A stretch of DNA of 64,000 nucleotides from Marinobacterium litorale DSM 23545 (GCF_000428985.1 NZ_AUAZ01000005.1:1-64000), one strand, 5' to 3'; counted from the stretch's first letter, positions 19,521 to 30,700 are shown. Program-made: numbers and translations. Notes: generated by a model from the sequence alone, not told the origin.

Positions 19521-19730
19521 ATGCGTCTAGCCGAAGCCGAATCCCTGATGCTAAACATCGGCCTGGTGTTTTTCGCCGGCTTTATCTTCTTCATCATTTA
19601 CGATCTGGCCAAGAAATCCAACGCCGGTCGTTTTGGCACCTTCGTCCTGTTTTTTGCCCTGGGCCTGGGGCTGGCTGCATTTCTGGTCAAAACCGTGGTT
19701 GTTGAGCTTATCGAAGGCGGCACGATTTAA
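19521..19730 (+). CDS. DUF2788 family small membrane protein
   Basis: A 69-residue protein with two hydrophobic helices (GLVFFAGFIFFIIYDLAKKS and FVLFFALGLGLAAFLVKTVV) joined by a short basic turn (KKSNAGRFG). This layout and the YDLAKKS-AGRFGTF stretch match DUF2788, a family of short inner-membrane proteins of unknown function in gammaproteobacteria. ATG 19521 follows CCGGAGAAAACAG. Confidence 0.75.
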   Translation: MRLAEAESLMLNIGLVFFAGFIFFIIYDLAKKSNAGRFGTFVLFFALGLGLAAFLVKTVVVELIEGGTI

Positions 19731-19850
19731 CCGATCAGATCCGAGGGTCCGGCTGTCGTGAAAACTGTCGTCGTCACGGGTCCGCAATTTGTCCACAGGG
19801 CTCGTTGGGGTATAGTGAACCCACTATAACCGCCGTTCAGGGAGCAACCG

Positions 19851-20423
19851 ATGGATCCGGTACTGATCACTATCCTGGTTATTGTGGTGCTTGCCGTAAT
19901 CTACGCAATCACCATCTACAACCATCTTGTACGTCTCAAGCACAACGTTTCCCGCGCCTTCTCCAATATCGATGTCCTGCTCAAGCAGCGCCACGACGAG
20001 CTGCCCAAGCTGGTGGAAACCTGCAAACAGCATATGGGCTACGAGCAGCAAACGCTGCAAAAGGTGATGGAAGCGCGTTCTGCCGTGGCACGCGCGTCTG
20101 ACAACGGCGATATCAAGGCGCTGGGCCAGGCAGAGAGCCAACTTCGAATCGGGCTTGGCAATCTGTTTGCGGTCGCCGAAGACTACCCGGAACTGCGCGC
20201 CAGCGACTCCTTCCAGCACCTTCAGGGCCGAATCAGCGGTCTGGAGTCCTCGATCGCCGACCGGCGCGAGTACTACAACGAGTCGGTAAACGTCTACAAC
20301 ATTCGGATCGAACAGTTTCCTGACCTTATCGTGGCGCGCAAGATGGGCTTCAAGGGGGCTGACCTGCTGGAGTTCGATGAGGCCGAGAAGGCCGATGTGG
20401 ATATGAAATCCCTGTTTGGCTGA
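19851..20423 (+). CDS. lemA: LemA family protein
   Basis: A 190-residue protein with an N-terminal membrane helix (VLITILVIVVLAVIYAIT) and a long helical domain containing the LemA signature (YNHLVRLKHNVSRAFSNIDV, then LLKQRHDELPKLVE) and the C-terminal YNESVNVYNIRIEQFPDLI block. LemA proteins are one-pass membrane proteins with the bulk outside the membrane; their molecular role is poorly defined. It is 8 bases upstream of the GIDE-domain gene, a pairing seen in many bacteria, so the two products probably act together at the envelope. Confidence 0.9.
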   Translation: MDPVLITILVIVVLAVIYAITIYNHLVRLKHNVSRAFSNIDVLLKQRHDELPKLVETCKQHMGYEQQTLQKVMEARSAVARASDNGDIKALGQAESQLRIGLGNLFAVAEDYPELRASDSFQHLQGRISGLESSIADRREYYNESVNVYNIRIEQFPDLIVARKMGFKGADLLEFDEAEKADVDMKSLFG

Positions 20424-20431
20424 GGTAGGCG

Positions 20432-21397
20432 ATGTTTCTTGACCTGAACGTCAGCCCAAACGAGCGCCTGTTTGGCATGATCGGCTGCGCCGTCGGTTTT
20501 TTAATACTGGTCTACCTGGCCTTTCGGATTTATCGCCATATTCGGCTGATTTCCGATACCCCAACCGCTTTGATACGCTCGGCGCCACAGGGCTATGTCG
20601 AGATCATCGGCCACGTGATTGCAGGAGAGAACGGGATGCTGAACTCTCCCCTTTCTCAGCGGCCCTGCGTCTGGTATCGCATCAAGGTGGAGCGACGAGA
20701 GCGCAGCAGTGACAATAAACGCGACAGCTGGCGAACCGTTCGCAATGAAACCTCGGAAAGCTGGTTCCAGATCAACGACAACACCGGCACCTGTCTTGTC
20801 GACCCGGAAGGGGCTATTGTCAAAACACGACACAAACAGGTGTGGTTCGGCAGCAGCGAATACCCGGGATCGGGCTATGCCATGCCTGGCTCGGGAGGCT
20901 TTGCCCAGGTAGGTGTCTTTAGCCGATATAAACAGAACATTCTCGGCAGTAGTGGCCGGTATCGTTATACCGAAGAGCTGATCTTCGAATACGAACCGCT
21001 CTACGCGCTGGCCGAATTTCGCAGTGTCGGAGGCGGCCGCGAAAGGCTCGACCTGAAAACCACCAGTGCGGAGATACTGCGCGACTGGAAAGCCGACCAG
21101 GCGGCATTAATTGACCGCTTTGATGCCGATGGCGACGGCAAAATTGACCTCCAGGAGTGGGAACAGGCCCGTCTTGCCGCCCGTAAAGAGGCAAGAGCCC
21201 GCCAGGGCGAGTTGGATGAGATCCCCACCATGCACGTTCTGATGAACCCGGACCTCCGTGGCCACCCCTATCTACTCTCCACATTCGACGAAGAACAGCT
21301 TCTCACCCGCAATCGATGGTACATGACCGGCCTTATGGCATGTGCCTTGCTTGCATTCTGGTTAGGGCTGGAGTTGATGCTAACCACTGCCGTGTAA
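20432..21397 (+). CDS. GIDE-domain membrane protein with an inserted EF-hand
   Basis: A 321-residue protein with one membrane helix near each end (FGMIGCAVGFLILVYLAFRI and YMTGLMACALLAFWLGLELM). Between them is a GIDE-type domain (IRSAPQGYVEIIGHVIAGEN, SQRPCVWYRIKVERRER, NTGTCLVDPEGA), known from LemA-linked bacterial proteins and from the mitochondrial ligase MUL1; no RING is present here. Residues 231-242 form a textbook EF-hand loop, DADGDGKIDLQE, with acidic residues at positions 1, 3, 5, 9 and 12. It is directly downstream of lemA. A calcium-responsive envelope role is an inference. Confidence 0.78.
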   Translation: MFLDLNVSPNERLFGMIGCAVGFLILVYLAFRIYRHIRLISDTPTALIRSAPQGYVEIIGHVIAGENGMLNSPLSQRPCVWYRIKVERRERSSDNKRDSWRTVRNETSESWFQINDNTGTCLVDPEGAIVKTRHKQVWFGSSEYPGSGYAMPGSGGFAQVGVFSRYKQNILGSSGRYRYTEELIFEYEPLYALAEFRSVGGGRERLDLKTTSAEILRDWKADQAALIDRFDADGDGKIDLQEWEQARLAARKEARARQGELDEIPTMHVLMNPDLRGHPYLLSTFDEEQLLTRNRWYMTGLMACALLAFWLGLELMLTTAV

Positions 21398-21491
21398 AGC
21401 ATCGCACCAGCACGCCGATAAACATCTGAGGAGCAGGAATCCTTGCCGCACGGACCTCCGTTTAGCGGTCGATTCCACGAGGTGAGAGGCA

Positions 21492-21911
21492 ATGAGCGAG
21501 CACCAGAGCCCATCGAGCTATATTCAACATCCGGCGGACATGCCTCTGCGCATCGAGGCACAACCGACGTTTCATCAGCAGGGCCAGACACTCCCCTTAG
21601 GGCTGATCTGTAATACCGAGCAGGCATTCACTGCCGGCACGCCGGTCCGTATCACCAGCCCCCGTATCGGGCCCGAGATACGGAGCTCCGGTATTGTTGT
21701 CTGGTGTCGCCGGCAAGGACAGGACTGGCAGCTCGGCGTCGGCTTTTTCAGCTCCGAGGAGCTCTATCGCATCCGCATGCTGGAGCAGATCTGCCATATC
21801 GATCACTACCGCCAGCTTCAGCGACGTCAGGGCCAGCGTTTGTCGCCGGAAACGGCGGCCCAGGAGTGGATCGAGAAATTCGCCGCTCATTTTCCGACGG
21901 ATGGCCTATAA
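21492..21911 (+). CDS. PilZ-like domain protein lacking the c-di-GMP motif
   Basis: A 139-residue cytoplasmic protein. The middle (LICNTEQAFTAGTPVRITSP, SSGIVVWCRRQGQDWQLGVG, FFSSEELYRIRMLEQICHID) has the beta-barrel pattern and ending of PilZ domains, in particular the GxVVWC and WQLGVGF strands. The RxxxR and DxSxxG residues that bind c-di-GMP are not recognisable, so ligand binding is doubtful. It ends 34 bases before kdsA. Family call is moderate and rests on strand pattern. Confidence 0.6.
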   Translation: MSEHQSPSSYIQHPADMPLRIEAQPTFHQQGQTLPLGLICNTEQAFTAGTPVRITSPRIGPEIRSSGIVVWCRRQGQDWQLGVGFFSSEELYRIRMLEQICHIDHYRQLQRRQGQRLSPETAAQEWIEKFAAHFPTDGL

Positions 21912-21942
21912 TGGCCTCTCATCGGAAACCGGACGAGAGTAG

Positions 21943-22794
<852 letters not shown>

Positions 22795-22839
22795 AGGCAA
22801 CACCGCCCCGAGCCGGCGGCCTCATCGGGACGAAAGCAT

Positions 22840-24846
22840 ATGGACAGCGCGATCCTGACACAACTCGAGAGTCTCAAGCCCGATGCCGTCATCGGGCCGG
22901 ATCACCACCGCTTTCGCCTGAAAGAAGCGCTCGACACCCATCACCCGTTAGGCCGTCTCTGGCTCGCCGAGGATGTCTCCACCCGAACCCCCACACCGGT
23001 AACGCTGCTGTTTCTGGAACCGTTACTCCTCGGCCAGTCCGGGTTTGTGGAGAAACTGCGCGATACACTCAATCGTAACCGCGCGCTAAAGGACCGTCAC
23101 GTCGCACGATGCTATGGCCTGTTCAGCTGGCGTAAGCTGGCCTTCGCTTCCTGGGAAGCATTGGACGGCCTGACCCTGGCCAAGATGTTTGCCGATGGCC
23201 GGGCTGGCAAGCTCAATGACAAGCAGAAACGGGGCCTGATTACACAGGTGGGCAAGGCTCTGGAAGCGCATATCGAAGCAACCGGCCAGCCCCACGCCAC
23301 CCTCTGTGCCGATCTGATCTATATCAATCGCGGTAACGGCGTTCGCCTGATGGGCTATGGCTGGCGTCCTCTGCTCGATCCTTTGCTGGAGATTCTGCCC
23401 GCGCCCCCCGGTTACCGGGCCTGGCAATCGGCCGATGCCTTTCACCCCAATGTTCTTGATGCCACCGAGGACGTGTTCGCCCTGGGTTGCATGATCTATC
23501 AGGTTTACAGCGGCAGACCCGCCTACACCGTGGAGGATGACGAAGCCAGCCGCGTTCAACGTGAGCTCAAAGCGCCGAGTGGTCTAACCAAGAGCCAGTG
23601 GAAAGTGCTACAGAGCGCACTTTCACCGGATCCGGACGAGCGCCCACTGTCGCCGTTGGAACTGTTGCGCCTGATCTACGAAGACCCCGCTGCCCCCGAG
23701 ACACCCGCACCGGAGGTCAATGAGGCCCCTCAGCCGCCAGCGCCCGAAAACGCACTATCTCGTGAGAAAAAGGGTTTCAGCTTTGTACCCGGCCCGCGCA
23801 TGCGTCTCGCTCTGGGGGGCGCCGCCCTGTTTATCGCCGGCGTTTTACTGGGTTATCAGTTCGCATCAAACTCCGCCTCGTCTGATCAATCCCGCCTCTC
23901 CCGTGTACTGGCGCAAAACGCCGAGCTGCAGCGCCAACTGGAAGAGGCCGCACAGCAAACTGAAACAGAACCGGCGACTGAGCCAGGCTCTGCGATAGAC
24001 AAGGCCACAGCGCGCAACGACATGGAGCAACCGCCGGTCGATGCACCGATCGTCAACGACGCGGCTAGCCTGCGGACTGAGCCACGTGTAGCCGACAACC
24101 TGACCGTGTTTCGTGACCAGTGGGCACCAGGCCAGTACGCCCCACAGATGGTAGTCATACCCGAGGGGCGCTTTCGAATGGGTGATCTTCACGGCCGGGG
24201 CGACGACAATGAATATCCGGTGCACGAAGTGATACTGGATACCCGTTTCGCTCTCTCCCGTTTTGAAGTGACCTTCGAGGAGTACGATCTCTTCGCCCAG
24301 GAAACCGGACGTACGCTGCCGAATGATGAGGGCTGGGGCCGGGGTACGCAGCCGGTGGTCAATGTAAGCTGGCATGACGCCCAAGCCTATACCCGCTGGC
24401 TGGCCGCAAAAACCGGCGAGCCCTACCGGCTGCCCACGGAAGGGGAATGGGAGTATGTAGCACGAGCCGGTACCGAAACCATCTACTGGTGGGGTGATGA
24501 AGCCACGGCCGGAATGGCGGTGTGCGATGGCTGCGGTACCGAATGGGATGCGCTGAAGCCCGCGCCGGTGGGGAGCGTTCCCGCCAACCCCTGGGGCGTA
24601 CACGACCTTAACGGCAATGTGGATGAGTGGGTGCAGGATTGCTACGCTCAAAGCTACGACTCGGTACCAACCGATGGGCAAGCGCTGGAGATCAATGGGT
24701 GTCAGCACCGGGTTATGCGTGGCGGCTCCTGGTTCGATATCCCCCGGGTCATTCGCTCCGCCAGTCGCTATCGCCATCCACCGGATACCCGCCGTAATAG
24801 CTGGGGCTTTCGCGTGGCGCTGGACCTGAAAAGTGGCACACCCTGA
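22840..24846 (+). CDS. Membrane protein fusing a degenerate protein kinase to a SUMF1/FGE-like domain
   Basis: A 668-residue protein in four parts. Residues about 20-290 look like a Ser/Thr kinase fold (C-lobe DVFALGCMIYQVYSGRPAY and the PDERPLSPLELLRLI end) but the ATP lysine (TPVTLLFLEP), the HRD loop (ATLCADLIYINRG) and DFG (RLMGYGW) are all lost, so it is a pseudokinase. A proline-rich linker, one membrane helix (about 321-343) and a short coiled coil (LSRVLAQNAELQRQLEEAAQ) follow. Residues 434-665 are a SUMF1 domain (MVVIPEGRFRMGD, PVVNVSWHDAQAYTRWLA, LPTEGEWEYVARAG, GNVDEWVQDCY, RGGSW), expected in the periplasm, without the formylglycine-generating cysteines. Function unknown. Confidence 0.8.
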   Translation: MDSAILTQLESLKPDAVIGPDHHRFRLKEALDTHHPLGRLWLAEDVSTRTPTPVTLLFLEPLLLGQSGFVEKLRDTLNRNRALKDRHVARCYGLFSWRKLAFASWEALDGLTLAKMFADGRAGKLNDKQKRGLITQVGKALEAHIEATGQPHATLCADLIYINRGNGVRLMGYGWRPLLDPLLEILPAPPGYRAWQSADAFHPNVLDATEDVFALGCMIYQVYSGRPAYTVEDDEASRVQRELKAPSGLTKSQWKVLQSALSPDPDERPLSPLELLRLIYEDPAAPETPAPEVNEAPQPPAPENALSREKKGFSFVPGPRMRLALGGAALFIAGVLLGYQFASNSASSDQSRLSRVLAQNAELQRQLEEAAQQTETEPATEPGSAIDKATARNDMEQPPVDAPIVNDAASLRTEPRVADNLTVFRDQWAPGQYAPQMVVIPEGRFRMGDLHGRGDDNEYPVHEVILDTRFALSRFEVTFEEYDLFAQETGRTLPNDEGWGRGTQPVVNVSWHDAQAYTRWLAAKTGEPYRLPTEGEWEYVARAGTETIYWWGDEATAGMAVCDGCGTEWDALKPAPVGSVPANPWGVHDLNGNVDEWVQDCYAQSYDSVPTDGQALEINGCQHRVMRGGSWFDIPRVIRSASRYRHPPDTRRNSWGFRVALDLKSGTP

Positions 24847-24884
24847 GTGCAAGAGCCTATTGACCATCCCCACAGGAGAGAACC

Positions 24885-26246
24885 ATGAATCGATACCTGC
24901 TGACCCTGGCTTCATCCCTGCTGCTGACCGCTTCCGCCCAAGCCAGTAGCGTTCTGGGTGAGCAGGAACGAATCGAACGCAGCCTGACCATTTACCAGCA
25001 GGATCTGGCCCTCTTTACCGAGCGCTACCGGATCGACACCCCCCTTCAACCCCCTGTTCGGATCACGGATGTCAGCCAGCTCATTCAGCCGGAGTCGCTT
25101 CTCACCGGGCCTTCTGGAACACTGTCTTCAATTCGCTTCCGAGGTGAAGTACCCAATTTCAACGCTCTGCTCTCGGAGCGCCTGGGGCAGCCAATCCGAT
25201 TACAGTCGACACAAACCGGGGAAGAGCGCCAGGTCGAACTGGTGGCCGTAGACGGCAATGGGATATTGATATCTGACCAGAGCCACAGTGAGCGAATCGC
25301 CTTTGACTCACCCTGGCGGATTTTGCTGGAGCCCGCCGCTCAATACAGCAACGCCCCCTACCTTGAGCTTAACCTGACCGGGCATAACAGTGATTCGCTG
25401 CAACTGGACTACCTGAGCAGCGGCATGGGCTGGAATGCCTCCTACCACCTGAAAATGCTGCCGGAGACGGAACGCATTCGTCTGGAGGGGCGCGCCACTA
25501 TCCACAATCAAACCGGTACTGATATCCAGAATTCGCGGGTGAAATTACTCGCCGGTGATGTCAACCAGCCCCGTGGCGGCGCGCCCCGAATGTATGCCAT
25601 GGAAGCGCTGTCTGCATCGCGCGCACCCTCACCCGCCCAGCGAGAGGCATTGCAGGATTACCAGCTGTACACGCTGCCGCAGCCGGTGACACTGCCCAAT
25701 GGCGAGGCAGTCACTCTCCCCCTGCAAGCCCCTATCGAGATGGATGTGGCCACCCATTACCGCTTCAGCCAACAGGTCAACAGCGGCACCCAACGGGAAG
25801 CCCTGATTGGCCACCCGCGGAAGGAGATCACCTTTACCCTGCCGGATACCGATGAGCAGAGCGCGCCACTACCCGCCGGTTCCGCACGGGTGTTCAGCGA
25901 AGATTCCGAGTCTGGCCTGCTCTATATCGGTGGACAGCAGCTACCTTCCTCCGCCGCCGGTGAAGAGGTCACGCTAACACTGGGCGAAGCATTCGATCTG
26001 ACCGTGGAGCAGACTCAAACCGCCTACGAGCGGCAGGGTCAGGCACTCAGGATCGGTTATCAGATTGAAGTCAGAAACAGCGGTGAGGAGCCACGTCAGG
26101 TGGAGCTGAGCGCTCTGTTTGGCCAGTCACGCATATTGCTGGAGAGTCAGCCCGCAGCAACGGAGAAAGGTCCTCATCTGGAGTGGGTGCTGGATGTCCC
26201 GGCGAACGGCAAAGTCAGTGTGGAATATTCAGTGCGTTTGCTCTGA
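24885..26246 (+). CDS. DUF4139 domain exported protein
   Basis: A 453-residue protein with a Sec signal peptide (MNRYLLTLASSLLLTASAQA, cleavage near residue 20). The body matches the DUF4139 arrangement: an N-terminal strand-rich part (VLGEQERIERSLTIYQQDLA), the central LQLDYLSSGMGWNASYHLKM block typical of the family, and a C-terminal beta-sandwich (LDVPANGKVSVEYSVRLL). Expected in the periplasm or at the outer membrane; function unknown. ATG 24885 follows ACAGGAGAGAACC. It is co-directional with the pseudokinase gene 38 bases upstream, and its last 18 bases overlap the convergent Sel1 gene. Confidence 0.82.
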   Translation: MNRYLLTLASSLLLTASAQASSVLGEQERIERSLTIYQQDLALFTERYRIDTPLQPPVRITDVSQLIQPESLLTGPSGTLSSIRFRGEVPNFNALLSERLGQPIRLQSTQTGEERQVELVAVDGNGILISDQSHSERIAFDSPWRILLEPAAQYSNAPYLELNLTGHNSDSLQLDYLSSGMGWNASYHLKMLPETERIRLEGRATIHNQTGTDIQNSRVKLLAGDVNQPRGGAPRMYAMEALSASRAPSPAQREALQDYQLYTLPQPVTLPNGEAVTLPLQAPIEMDVATHYRFSQQVNSGTQREALIGHPRKEITFTLPDTDEQSAPLPAGSARVFSEDSESGLLYIGGQQLPSSAAGEEVTLTLGEAFDLTVEQTQTAYERQGQALRIGYQIEVRNSGEEPRQVELSALFGQSRILLESQPAATEKGPHLEWVLDVPANGKVSVEYSVRLL

Positions 26247-26660
26247 ATCGAACTCGCCGGATTCGTCCAGCTGTTCCATGCGCCGAATTGCCAGCGGATG
26301 GCCCAGCTCAGCGGCCTGACGATAAGCCTCTAACGCTTTCGCCGGATCAACCGGAAAGTGGTGCTCATATCCGTTCTCGTGGATGCGTCCCATCTGGTAG
26401 AGCGCCTTGCTATCCCCCATCTCGGCCGCGCGTTGCAGGTAAATGGCCCCCTGGATCCTGTTGGCGACCCCCTCACCGCGAAAGTGCAGCAGATGACCAT
26501 ACACCGACAGTGCACGCCGATGCCCGTTGTCGGCGGCAAAACGCAGCACTTTCATCGCCCAGTTATGGCGGCTACGGGACCTGCGCAGCAATGGACTGCG
26601 GAACAAGCCATAGCCAACCCAGAACACCAGCGGAGAGAGTAGTTTCATCAAGAGGCGCAT
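26229..26660 (-). CDS. Sel1-repeat protein
   Basis: A 143-residue protein with an N-terminal hydrophobic stretch (LLSPLVFWVGYGLFRSPLL), perhaps a membrane anchor, followed by about three Sel1-type TPR-like repeats (AMKVLRFAADNGHRRALSVY, GAIYLQRAAEMGDSKALYQM, ALEAYRQAAELGHPLAIRRM). The A-x(3)-G-x(2)-A-x(2)-L-G pattern is clear. Such proteins are scaffolds; partners are unknown. ATG 26660 follows AAAGGAGTCTGCT. Confidence 0.8.
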   Translation of the reverse strand: MRLLMKLLSPLVFWVGYGLFRSPLLRRSRSRHNWAMKVLRFAADNGHRRALSVYGHLLHFRGEGVANRIQGAIYLQRAAEMGDSKALYQMGRIHENGYEHHFPVDPAKALEAYRQAAELGHPLAIRRMEQLDESGEFDSEQTH

Positions 26661-26872
26661 AGCAGACTCCTTTCAGATTCGGAGCCCCATAGTGCGCAGT
26701 CAGAATGGCCAGCGCAAGCGACGCAGGTGGAATCGAAACATTGATACATTATATGGATTAACTTTTTTATAACCTTATGCAAAGACTGTATGAGCAATTT
26801 GCCACAGGTTGGTTAAACTGTCTGCCAGTCAATACGAACGACCTACATCAGACTTCAAGGATCAGGAGAGCT

Positions 26873-27841
<969 letters not shown>

Positions 27842-27867
27842 GGACCGGTCGGTCATCCCCGCCAACG

Positions 27868-27898
27868 AAAAAGCCGCGGCACAGGCCGCGGCTTTTTT
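27868..27898. terminator. Bidirectional terminator after cysK
   Basis: AAAAAGCCGCGGC, loop ACAG, GCCGCGGCTTTTTT. It can end cysK (plus) and the small minus-strand gene at 27916. Confidence 0.88.
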
Positions 27899-27915
27899 CA
27901 TGCTGATCGTCTGGA

Positions 27916-28113
27916 TCAGTGAGTCATTTCACGAATTTCGGCGTGACTCGGGAAGCTTTCCAACTTCTCAAAATGTACGCTGTCATCGCCGGATTTGGTG
28001 ACTGTATACCAGGCGGGTTTACGCGCCTCTCCGATATACACACCACCCACCTCGAAATTCTCGCCATCCACACCGAGAATCGCAATCGTCTTGGTAATCT
28101 GCTGAATTTCCAT
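27916..28113 (-). CDS. Small conserved-looking protein of unknown function
   Basis: A 65-residue protein, MEIQQITKTIAILGVDGENF then EVGGVYIGEARKPAWYTVTK and an acidic C-terminal half. It looks like a small beta-rich fold; there is no signal, membrane helix or known motif. It is supported as a gene by a strong GGGGGTAG ribosome binding site a few bases before ATG, a terminator directly after the stop, and no competing frame. The 185 bases upstream (28114-28298) are A+T-rich with nothing else visible. Confidence 0.6.
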   Translation of the reverse strand: MEIQQITKTIAILGVDGENFEVGGVYIGEARKPAWYTVTKSGDDSVHFEKLESFPSHAEIREMTH

Positions 28114-28298
28114 ATCTACCCCCAGGTCACTTATTTTTTGTAATTTATTTACACAAGTATAGCCTAACGATGGGAGATGACAATGAAATGACTGATGAAC
28201 GCTGGGGTTATTCGTGAGAAAAATTCGCTATCCCGCGCTACCTTGAGCGGAATACGACGCTTAAACACGTCTTTTATGTAACTTAATAACAAAATAAT

Positions 28299-29132
28299 TC
28301 ATGCGATAGGACGCGCCGGGTCTCGAATCCACTCGCTCCAAGAGCCGGGATAGAGCCTTGCACCACTCAAACCCGCATGCTCCATGGCCAGCAGGTTATG
28401 ACAGGCGGTTACGCCGGAGCCGCACATGTGAACGGCAGCTCTCGGGTCCTGATCTCCCAGCAATTCAAGCCACCGCTTGCGCAATACTGTGCTGGGATGG
28501 AATCGACCGCTTTGATCCAGATTCCCGCTCAGGGGGGCATTGATCGCGCCCGGCACATGGCCAGCGACCGGATCGATAGGCTCCATCTCGCCGTTAAAGC
28601 GCTCCGCGGCACGCGCATCGAAAAGAACGATCTGACCCAGCTTCAGCGACAGCTGAAGTGCGCCCACATCGATAAAACGCTCGGCATCCGGTTCAGCTGT
28701 CAGCGGGATGTCGGCTCCCGGGAGCAAACGCGGATTATGCGTTGCCGGCGAGTGCTGCTCACACCAAGCGGGCCAACCGCCATCAAGCACGGCCACCGCC
28801 TCATGCCCCAGCCAGCGCAGCAACCACCAGGCACGCGCTGCAACAGCCCCACCGGCGTCATCATATACCACGACCTGGCGCGACGGGGTCAACCCGACAG
28901 CCGCCAGGCGCGAAGCCAGTTGAGCGGCATCGGGCAGCGGATGACGTCCGGATTCCGGCGTGATGGGGGATGAAAGGTCATGATCCAGATTCAGGTAGAT
29001 CGCGCCGGGGATATGCCCCTCTCGGTAGGCACGTTCACCTGCTCCTGTATCGGCCAGATTAAAACGGCAGTCGAAAATCAGCGGCTCGGCCAGTGTTTCC
29101 AACTGCTCCACGGTAATCAAGGTCCGATACAT
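28299..29132 (-). CDS. sseA: 3-mercaptopyruvate/thiosulfate sulfurtransferase (tandem rhodanese)
   Basis: A 277-residue protein of two rhodanese domains. The N-terminal one is inactive (structural); the C-terminal one has the active loop HMCGSGVTACHN with catalytic C237. CGSGVTA is the mercaptopyruvate sulfurtransferase (SseA) form, rather than the CRxGxR loop of thiosulfate-preferring enzymes. It is 45 bases downstream of trpS on the same strand and probably shares its transcript. Cytoplasmic. Confidence 0.9.
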   Translation of the reverse strand: MYRTLITVEQLETLAEPLIFDCRFNLADTGAGERAYREGHIPGAIYLNLDHDLSSPITPESGRHPLPDAAQLASRLAAVGLTPSRQVVVYDDAGGAVAARAWWLLRWLGHEAVAVLDGGWPAWCEQHSPATHNPRLLPGADIPLTAEPDAERFIDVGALQLSLKLGQIVLFDARAAERFNGEMEPIDPVAGHVPGAINAPLSGNLDQSGRFHPSTVLRKRWLELLGDQDPRAAVHMCGSGVTACHNLLAMEHAGLSGARLYPGSWSEWIRDPARPIA

Positions 29133-29177
29133 GGGTTCCCTCTCCTGATCAGTTTGGTAAAGCCGGCCTGTCCTGGC

Positions 29178-30461
29178 TCAAGCCAGGAACTCGGCCAGCT
29201 CTTCGCGCAGCAGATCCAGCTCGTTCTGTGCTTTCTGGCGCGCTTTTTTCTTGAGCCCTTCCACTTCCGCACTTTTCTCTTCTACAACGCGCAGTGCTTC
29301 AGCGCCCTTGTCATCCGCACCTGTGACCCGGTCAATCAGATGCTGGACCTGCTTGAGAATAGCACGTCGACGCCCCTCTTCGATGCGCGCCAGTTCCTCG
29401 GCACTCTTTTCCTTTTTCTTAGTATCCCGGGCTGCATTATCGGTTGCCACATAGGTCAGCGGTCGGATACCGGCCGCGATACGCACCTTTTCCAACAGCG
29501 GCGCCGCATACGCACGAGCCCGCTCCGCACCCTTGTGCAGTACCTGCTCCACATGACCCATATCGTTCATCAGCTCATTGTAGCGCTGACGGGGCTCGCT
29601 GAGCCGTGCATCAAGAAACTCGAACAGTTCACGCTTGGCATCCCCCCAGGCGATCCCATCCTCGTAACGACGACGCATCTGCGCCTGCTCATCAGCACTG
29701 GCGAAATAGCTGTAGAGCTGGAACAGGGTGCTGTTATCCGCATCCTTCGGCTCGCCCGGCTCACGCAGGTCGGTCTTGATCTTGTTAATCAGGCTGCGCA
29801 GCTCGTCGCTGGAACAGAACAGCGGTATGGTGTTGTCGTAACTCTTGGACATCTTGCGTCCATCCAGCCCCGGAATCAGCTGGGTCTCTTCATCCACCTG
29901 CGCTTCCGGCAGTGTGAAGAGTGGCTCGTAACTATGATTGAAACGACCGGCGATATCCCGGGCCATTTCGATATGCTGAACCTGATCCTTGCCGACCGGA
30001 ATGATATCGGCATTAAACATCAGGATATCCGCCGCCATCAGGATCGGGTAGCTGAACAAGCCCATGGTTACGCCATCATCCAGATCGTCCTTACCCGCGT
30101 CCCGATTCGCGTCCACCGATGCCTTATAGGCATGGGCGCGGTTCATCAGCCCCTTGGAGGTATGGCAGGTCAGAATCCAGGTCAGCTCCGGAATCTCGGG
30201 AATATCGGTCTGACGGTAAAAAGTCGCCTTGTCGGTATCCAGCCCCAGCGCCAGCCAGGTGGCGGCGATTTCGCGGGTCGACTGGGCCACACGCTCCGGA
30301 TCATGGCATTTGATCAGGGCATGGTAGTCGGCCAGAAAGAAGTAGCTGTTATAGGCCGGGTTTTCACTGGCTTCAATCGCCGGGCGGATCGCACCCAGGT
30401 AGTTACCGATATGGGGAGTGCCGGTGGTGGTAATACCGGTCAGTACCGTCTTCTTACTCAT
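29178..30461 (-). CDS. trpS: Tryptophanyl-tRNA synthetase
   Basis: Charges tRNA-Trp. The class I signatures are [13 protein letters not shown] (HIGH-type) and [10 protein letters not shown] (KMSKS). At 427 residues it is about 90 longer than the E. coli enzyme; the extra C-terminal part, after about residue 340, is charged and helical ([40 protein letters not shown]), likely a coiled coil. Long TrpS forms of this kind occur in pseudomonads and relatives. ATG 30461 follows CAACGAGTGAATC. It heads the trpS-sseA unit; the 239-base gap to the DUF2789 gene holds no recognisable element beyond a weak hairpin. Confidence 0.95.
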   Translation of the reverse strand: MSKKTVLTGITTTGTPHIGNYLGAIRPAIEASENPAYNSYFFLADYHALIKCHDPERVAQSTREIAATWLALGLDTDKATFYRQTDIPEIPELTWILTCHTSKGLMNRAHAYKASVDANRDAGKDDLDDGVTMGLFSYPILMAADILMFNADIIPVGKDQVQHIEMARDIAGRFNHSYEPLFTLPEAQVDEETQLIPGLDGRKMSKSYDNTIPLFCSSDELRSLINKIKTDLREPGEPKDADNSTLFQLYSYFASADEQAQMRRRYEDGIAWGDAKRELFEFLDARLSEPRQRYNELMNDMGHVEQVLHKGAERARAYAAPLLEKVRIAAGIRPLTYVATDNAARDTKKKEKSAEELARIEEGRRRAILKQVQHLIDRVTGADDKGAEALRVVEEKSAEVEGLKKKARQKAQNELDLLREELAEFLA

Positions 30462-30700
30462 GATTCACTCGTTGGGTTCCATCACGTCTGAGGCGCCATA
30501 TCATACACGATCCAGCCACAGCTTTGACCCTTCAGTCATGCCCGTCACTTTGACATCTCTCTGAGCCGATCCATACTTAACCACAGTAAGCAAACGGCTC
30601 TGATCCAACCGGGCCGAGTTGCCGTAGGCCTTGAAAGAGTTGACCTGTTACTTGAAGCGTTTCGGCGCTTAAGAATGTTGTAATCAAGGGAGGCGAAAAC

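Noticed and set aside
24142-24846. Active formylglycine-generating enzyme
   Set aside because: The domain fold matches but the catalytic cysteines are absent; no sulfatase gene is nearby.
28980-30491. Plus-strand open frame opposite trpS and the start of sseA (503 codons)
   Set aside because: trpS has complete class I motifs; the opposite frame has no recognisable protein features.
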